From Maritalea porphyrae (GTDB taxonomy: Bacteria > Pseudomonadota > Alphaproteobacteria > Rhizobiales > Devosiaceae), in contig NZ_BSNI01000002.1 of NCBI RefSeq assembly GCF_030159895.1, forward strand, positions 932,039 to 996,038: DNA of 64,000 nt, given 5' to 3'. The notes below the pieces were generated by a model that saw only the letters and a program-made list of their open reading frames with translations, was not told where the DNA came from and did not search any database. A program made the translations under genes and the position numbers. The stretch's first letter is position 1; each line of letters opens with the position of its first letter. Below are positions 60,025 through 64,000 of the stretch, piece by piece.

Positions 60025-61802
60025 AGCCACCATTGGTAGTCTCATATTCTACCGCCGGTGATGCGACGGCGCGCCGGATCGCGAACCATCTTGATGCACA
60101 GCTTTGGTTGAAAAGCGAAGGTAATTTGCAAGACGGCAAAGCGCTTGTCCAATCCGCATTTAGTGCCGGGCGCAGCATAATTGGTGTGTGCGCGGCGGGC
60201 ATTTTGATGCGCTTCATTGCGCCCTTGCTTGACGACAAGCAAACAGAACCCGCAGTTCTTGCAGTGTCCCCGGATGGATCTCAAACGGTGCCGCTGCTGG
60301 GCGGACATCATGGCGCAAACCATTTGGCCAGCGAATTGTCGCGTTTGCTTGGTGGCAATGCCGCGATCACAACGGCGTCTGACAACGAGCTTGGCGTTTC
60401 ATTGGATGAACCGCCAACGGGATATGTGGTTGCAAATCCTGAAGCTGCAAAACCAGCAATGGCTGAGTTGCTAGCGGGCGAAAAGATCAACCTAATCGGC
60501 GAGGCGCCTTGGTTAGAGCAAAGCGGGTTGGTCGCATTTGAAGCTGCAGTAAACGTCGTGGTTGATCACCTGTGCCAGAATTCTGATGTGCTGCATATTG
60601 TGCCACAGAAATTGGTTGTTGGCATTGGTTGTGAACGTCATTGTCCCGCGGACCACGTCATTGAACTGGTCGAAAACACCTTGGCAGCAAACAATATTTC
60701 GCCACTTGCAATTGCCGTTATAGCTTCAATTGATCTCAAATCTGATGAGGCAGCACTAAATGCAGTAGCCAATCATTTTCGCGTGCCGTTGCGCACATTC
60801 ACAGCTGAAGAACTAAAGCAAGAAGCCAGCCGTGTGCCCAACCCATCAACGGTTGTGTTGAGCGAAGTTGGCACCCCTTCAGTCGCCGAGGCATCGGCGA
60901 TCAATGCGGGCAAATTGTTGGTTGAAAAGCAAAAGACCGGCAAAGCAACCTGCGCTATTGGTGTTAGCGCAACGCCTATTGATGTCGAAAGCTTTGGCAC
61001 ACCCGCGGGCGCGCTTTATCTCGTGGGCCTTGGCCCGGGCACCAATAAATTGCGCACGCCAGTTGCCGACATGGCCTTGCGCCGCACCACGGATTGGGTT
61101 GGTTACGGCCTTTATCTTGACCTTGCCGCAGACGCAAAGACCGATCAAACAGAGCATCGGTTCGCGTTGGGTGAGGAAGAATTGCGTGTGCGCCACGCGC
61201 TCGAATTGGCAGGCAAGGGCAAACAAGTCGCCTTGATCTGTTCAGGCGATGCGAACATCTTCGCTATGGGTGCGCTTATTTATGAACTGCTCGCCGCAAC
61301 CGGCGAACGTGCCATATCAGATGCCGCAAATCGCGTGGCGATTGAAACATGCCCGGGAATTTCGGCATTCCAAGCTGCAGCTGCCAAATCCGGTGCGCTA
61401 ATTGGGCACGACTTCTGCTGCATCTCACTGTCGGATTTGCTAACCCCGCGCGAGGACATTCTCAAACGGTTGGACGCAGCAGCAGCCGGGGATTTCGTTA
61501 CGGCTTTCTACAATCCACGTTCAATGCGCCGCACGGACCTCATTGAGATTGCAAAGCAAAAGTTTCTAGAACATCGTCCAGATAGCACGCCTGTGGTCAT
61601 TGCTTCAAATCTTGGGCGTCCTGCCGAAAATGTGCGCGTTGTGACGCTGGCCGATTTCAACCCCGAAGAGATCGACATGCTGACCATCGTCATGTTCGGC
61701 TCTTCGCAATCAAAAAGCTTCACGCGCGGTTCGGGCGAAACCGTTGCCTTCACCCCGCGTGGCTACGCAAAAAAAGCTGCAAAATTGGATCAAGCATCAT
61801 GA
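60012..61802 (+). CDS. CbiG-CobJ fusion: lactone-opening protein plus precorrin-3B C17-methyltransferase
   Basis: Two-part enzyme of 596 residues for ring contraction. The N-terminal part is CbiG: GVCAAGILMRFIAPLLDDK and VPLLGGHHGANHLASELSRL, then the CbiG_C/CobE domain VVGIGCERHCPADHVIELVE. The C-terminal part (from about residue 335) is CobJ/CbiH: LYLVGLGPGTNKLRTPVADM, ICSGDANIFAMGALIYELL and AFYNPRSMRRTDLIEIAKQ. CbiG belongs to the oxygen-independent route, where it opens the lactone and releases acetaldehyde. This argues for the early-cobalt pathway. No CobG or CobZ is visible. Confidence 0.92.
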   Translation: MGQVKPPLVVSYSTAGDATARRIANHLDAQLWLKSEGNLQDGKALVQSAFSAGRSIIGVCAAGILMRFIAPLLDDKQTEPAVLAVSPDGSQTVPLLGGHHGANHLASELSRLLGGNAAITTASDNELGVSLDEPPTGYVVANPEAAKPAMAELLAGEKINLIGEAPWLEQSGLVAFEAAVNVVVDHLCQNSDVLHIVPQKLVVGIGCERHCPADHVIELVENTLAANNISPLAIAVIASIDLKSDEAALNAVANHFRVPLRTFTAEELKQEASRVPNPSTVVLSEVGTPSVAEASAINAGKLLVEKQKTGKATCAIGVSATPIDVESFGTPAGALYLVGLGPGTNKLRTPVADMALRRTTDWVGYGLYLDLAADAKTDQTEHRFALGEEELRVRHALELAGKGKQVALICSGDANIFAMGALIYELLAATGERAISDAANRVAIETCPGISAFQAAAAKSGALIGHDFCCISLSDLLTPREDILKRLDAAAAGDFVTAFYNPRSMRRTDLIEIAKQKFLEHRPDSTPVVIASNLGRPAENVRVVTLADFNPEEIDMLTIVMFGSSQSKSFTRGSGETVAFTPRGYAKKAAKLDQAS

Positions 61803-62590
61803 CCGTATATTTTATTGGCGCGGGTCCCGGCGCTGCAGATTTGATCACCGTGCGCGGCCTCAAACTGATTGAGCGTTGCCCCACCTGTCTTTTTGCGGGT
61901 TCATTGGTCCCTACAGAAATTGTTGAAGCGGCACCTGAAGGCGCGTTGGTGAAAGACACTGCGCCGATGAACCTGGACGAGATCATTGAAGACATGAAAA
62001 GCGCCCACGAGCGCGGTGAAGATGTCGCCCGCGTGCATTCGGGCGATCCCTCGATTTACGGGGCGGTTGCTGAACAAATGCGTCGACTTGATGATCTAGC
62101 CATTCCATATGAAGTGGTGCCCGGGGTGCCCGCCTTTGCTGGTGCCGCGGCAAAACTGCAAACTGAATTGACGCTGCCAGAAATTGCACAGACCATCATC
62201 ATTACGCGTACATCAGGCAAGGCGTCGTCGATGCCTGAGCATGAGACGCTTGAGATATTGGGTCAATCGCGGGCAACGCTCGCCATTCACCTTTCCATTC
62301 GCAACTTGAAATATGTCGAGGAGACTTTGACACCTTACTATGGCGCGGATTGTCCGGTGATCATCGCCTATCGCGCCACTTGGCCAGACGAAAAGTTCAT
62401 CACCACTACCTTGAAAGACATGCGTGCAGATGTTCGTGCAGAGAAAATCACCCGCACGGCGTTGATCTTTGTCGGCAAAGTATTTGGCCAAAAACAGTTC
62501 CGCGACAGCGAGCTCTATAGCGCCGATTTTGCTCATGTCTTGCGCAACAAAGGCAAGAAGAAAAAGCGTCAGGCAGCGGAGGCCGAATGA
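61799..62590 (+). CDS. cobM: Precorrin-4 C11-methyltransferase CobM
   Basis: Tetrapyrrole methylase of 263 residues: VYFIGAGPGAADLITVRGLK, LFAGSLVPTEIV, VARVHSGDPSIYGAVAEQMR and VVPGVPAFAGAAAKLQTELT are CobM/CbiF signatures. Its C-terminus is rich in Lys (NKGKKKKRQ). It overlaps the fusion gene by four bases and the convergent cobK gene by 22. Confidence 0.95.
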   Translation: MTVYFIGAGPGAADLITVRGLKLIERCPTCLFAGSLVPTEIVEAAPEGALVKDTAPMNLDEIIEDMKSAHERGEDVARVHSGDPSIYGAVAEQMRRLDDLAIPYEVVPGVPAFAGAAAKLQTELTLPEIAQTIIITRTSGKASSMPEHETLEILGQSRATLAIHLSIRNLKYVEETLTPYYGADCPVIIAYRATWPDEKFITTTLKDMRADVRAEKITRTALIFVGKVFGQKQFRDSELYSADFAHVLRNKGKKKKRQAAEAE

Positions 62591-63309
62591 TCGGCGACGA
62601 ACTCCAAAGCCGCATCAACCGAATAAACCTCGGGCGCCTCTGGCAAAAGCGGTCGCTCGATCATGATCACTTTGGCACCCACCATGCGCGCGGCTTCCAA
62701 CTTCGCAGCGGTTTGATCACCACCGGCATTTTTGGTCACCAAATGCGTGATTTCGTGCTCGCGCATAAACGCCAATTCATCGCTCAAACGGAACGGTGGC
62801 CGTTCCAAAATCACCGTCACATGTGGCGGCAAAATAATTTCGGGATGCTCAATCGCGCGCACAAAGACTTTGCAGTTTTCGCAAAGCACCAAAGGCTCAA
62901 TATGCTGGCGGCCAACTGTCACCAAAACATGCGCGCCGGTTGGCAGCTCTTTTGCCGCGCTTTCAATGCTCGATACGTGTTGCCAATTATCGTCCACACC
63001 TGCTTGCCAGGCTTCGCGGGTAAGGCGCAGCATTGGTTTGTTCAACTCAATGCATGCATCCACAATGTGCGTGGACATGGTCGCCGCAAAAGCATGCGTG
63101 GCGTCAATGATCATTTCAAAGCCATTGCGGCTGATAAAATCCACCAACCCTTGCGTGCCGCCAAAACCACCTTTGTGAATGTGCCCATTGGGCAGTCGTG
63201 GCTTGCGCGTTCGACCGGCAAGCGACGTGGTGACTTGATGGCCCTGTCGAACCAATCCGTTCGCCAAATCAATCGCTTCTCCGGTGCCGCCAAATACCAA
63301 AATGCGCAT
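62569..63309 (-). CDS. cobK: Precorrin-6A reductase CobK/CbiJ
   Basis: NADPH-dependent reductase of 246 residues that reduces the C18-C19 double bond. ILVFGGTGEAIDLANGLVRQ is the N-terminal nucleotide loop, followed by IIDATHAFAATMSTHIVDAC and LVTKNAGGDQTAAKLEAAR. It lies 21 bases downstream of cbiD on the minus strand and converges with cobM. Confidence 0.95.
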   Translation of the reverse strand: MRILVFGGTGEAIDLANGLVRQGHQVTTSLAGRTRKPRLPNGHIHKGGFGGTQGLVDFISRNGFEMIIDATHAFAATMSTHIVDACIELNKPMLRLTREAWQAGVDDNWQHVSSIESAAKELPTGAHVLVTVGRQHIEPLVLCENCKVFVRAIEHPEIILPPHVTVILERPPFRLSDELAFMREHEITHLVTKNAGGDQTAAKLEAARMVGAKVIMIERPLLPEAPEVYSVDAALEFVADHSASAA

Positions 63310-63330
63310 AGTCTCACCTCCCAGTTGCGA

Positions 63331-64000
63331 TTATCTGGTAGCGATTATAACCCCATTTCGGTCCACCACCAAAACACTTGTTTTGGTCTTGTTGATATCC
63401 AACTTGGCCTGCGCTTGGCTGTTCGCCAGCTCAGCAACACGCACCGCAATATCAATGTCCGCTTCTTGGCACATTTCCAGAACATGTTTGGCCGTTTTGG
63501 CCCCAAGGATTTCTGTGCAAAGCATATCGCCGCCGCCAAGGTCGCACGCAACATCTGCCAACCAGTTGAAGTCAACTTGGGAGCGGCCTGAATGCAAATC
63601 CATATGGCCTTGCGCCAGCTTCACCAATTTTGCAAACCCGCCAGCAATGGTCAGTTGTGGCACCGGGTTTTTCTTGATGTATTTGAGCAAGCCACCCACA
63701 AAGTCGCCCATATCCAAGAAAGCTTCCTGCGGCAATTTCAGATACGCCATCGCTGCTTTTTCGGACGTGTCGCCGGTCGAGCCCACCACGTGGGTCAAAC
63801 CTTGTGCACGCGCTACATCGATACCTCGATGGATCGAATGAATCCACGCCGAGCAGCTATAGGGAATGACGATTCCGGTGGTGCCCAATATCGATATGCC
63901 GCCCAAAATGCCAAGCCGGGGGTTCCACGTTTTTTCGGCCAGCTCTTCGCCAGTGGGCACCGAAATGGTAATCTCAACGTCCGCGGCAACACCATGCTTT
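63331..64000 (-). CDS. cbiD: Cobalt-precorrin-5B C1-methyltransferase CbiD (5' end cut off by window edge)
   Basis: Methylates C1 after ring contraction, a step specific to the CbiG/CbiD-type pathway (CobF does the matching step in the classical aerobic route). The frame is open to the window edge and reads GVAADVEITISVPTGEELAE, then LGILGGISILGTTGIVIPYS, HVVGSTGDTSEKAAM and GGFAKLVKLAQGHMDLHS, all CbiD signatures. The GTG at 63960 is internal. The true start is to the right of 64000. Confidence 0.94.
   Translation of the reverse strand, partial: KHGVAADVEITISVPTGEELAEKTWNPRLGILGGISILGTTGIVIPYSCSAWIHSIHRGIDVARAQGLTHVVGSTGDTSEKAAMAYLKLPQEAFLDMGDFVGGLLKYIKKNPVPQLTIAGGFAKLVKLAQGHMDLHSGRSQVDFNWLADVACDLGGGDMLCTEILGAKTAKHVLEMCQEADIDIAVRVAELANSQAQAKLDINKTKTSVLVVDRNGVIIATR

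Noticed and set aside
62587-63591. Long open frame of 334 codons on the + strand
   Set aside because: It is antisense to cobK and cbiD, both of which have clear family motifs, and its translation shows no recognisable protein features.
1-64000. CRISPR arrays, insertion sequences, prophage, tRNA or rRNA genes
   Set aside because: No regular direct repeats, transposase or integrase motifs, cloverleaf sequences or rRNA segments were seen by reading; a tRNAscan or Infernal run was not possible here.

Overview
The window is chromosomal DNA from an alphaproteobacterium, most likely a marine member of the Hyphomicrobiales (Rhizobiales). This is inferred from the gene set: fused indolepyruvate:ferredoxin oxidoreductase, CobN/CobO with CbiG-CobJ and CbiD, an imelysin/di-haem operon preceded by an Irr-like iron box, a paaABCDE operon, and a moderate base composition (about 50% GC by eye). 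I see no insertion sequence, prophage, CRISPR array, rRNA or tRNA. Almost all DNA is coding, and many genes overlap by 1-13 bases.

Layout. 1-1134: end of queuosine precursor synthesis (queE, queF). 1131-6452: a GH2 beta-mannosidase divergent from an orphan peptide-type solute-binding protein, followed by an IclR regulator. 6627-7943: UDP-glucose dehydrogenase. 8072-13063: an iron-linked periplasmic operon (imelysin, di-haem DUF1111 protein, second imelysin, DUF1513) behind a perfect TTAGAA-N3-TTCTAA dyad. 13303-15734: an SRPBCC protein and an XRE regulator, each preceded by the same TTCCC-N5-GGGAA dyad, then a JmjC-like cupin.

15931-26707: first B12 region. Two full cobalamin riboswitches precede cbiM and cobW-cobN-cobO. 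The two halves of the tRNA-modifying enzyme MnmC appear to be split around cbiM. cobO is followed by an ornithine-cyclodeaminase-like gene, NUDIX, GNAT and rhodanese genes. 26704-31231: GNAT, an Lrp/AsnC regulator and the divergent indolepyruvate:ferredoxin oxidoreductase.

31247-46688: a complete aerobic phenylacetate (paa) catabolic locus in two divergent arrangements: paaABCDE, a hotdog thioesterase, a fused paaF/paaH-like gene with a cytochrome P450, paaZ and paaX, and paaG-paaI-paaJ-paaK-tetR. A shared 18-base dyad sits in both divergent promoter regions. A TRAP transporter (46774-49683) follows and may import the substrate. 49755-55856: mixed genes (HEPN-like protein, HAD phosphatase, DUF1697, a metal efflux/MerR pair with a 19-bp-spacer promoter, a tandem HD hydrolase fusion, two diguanylate cyclases).

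56126-64000: second B12 region, DUF6732-cbiX-cobH-cobL-cobI-cbiG/cobJ-cobM, with cobK and cbiD on the other strand. Its leader carries a truncated copy of the first riboswitch and a hairpin that covers the ribosome-binding site. The two B12 regions together combine early-cobalt genes (cbiX, cbiG, cbiD) with late-insertion genes (cobN, cobO).
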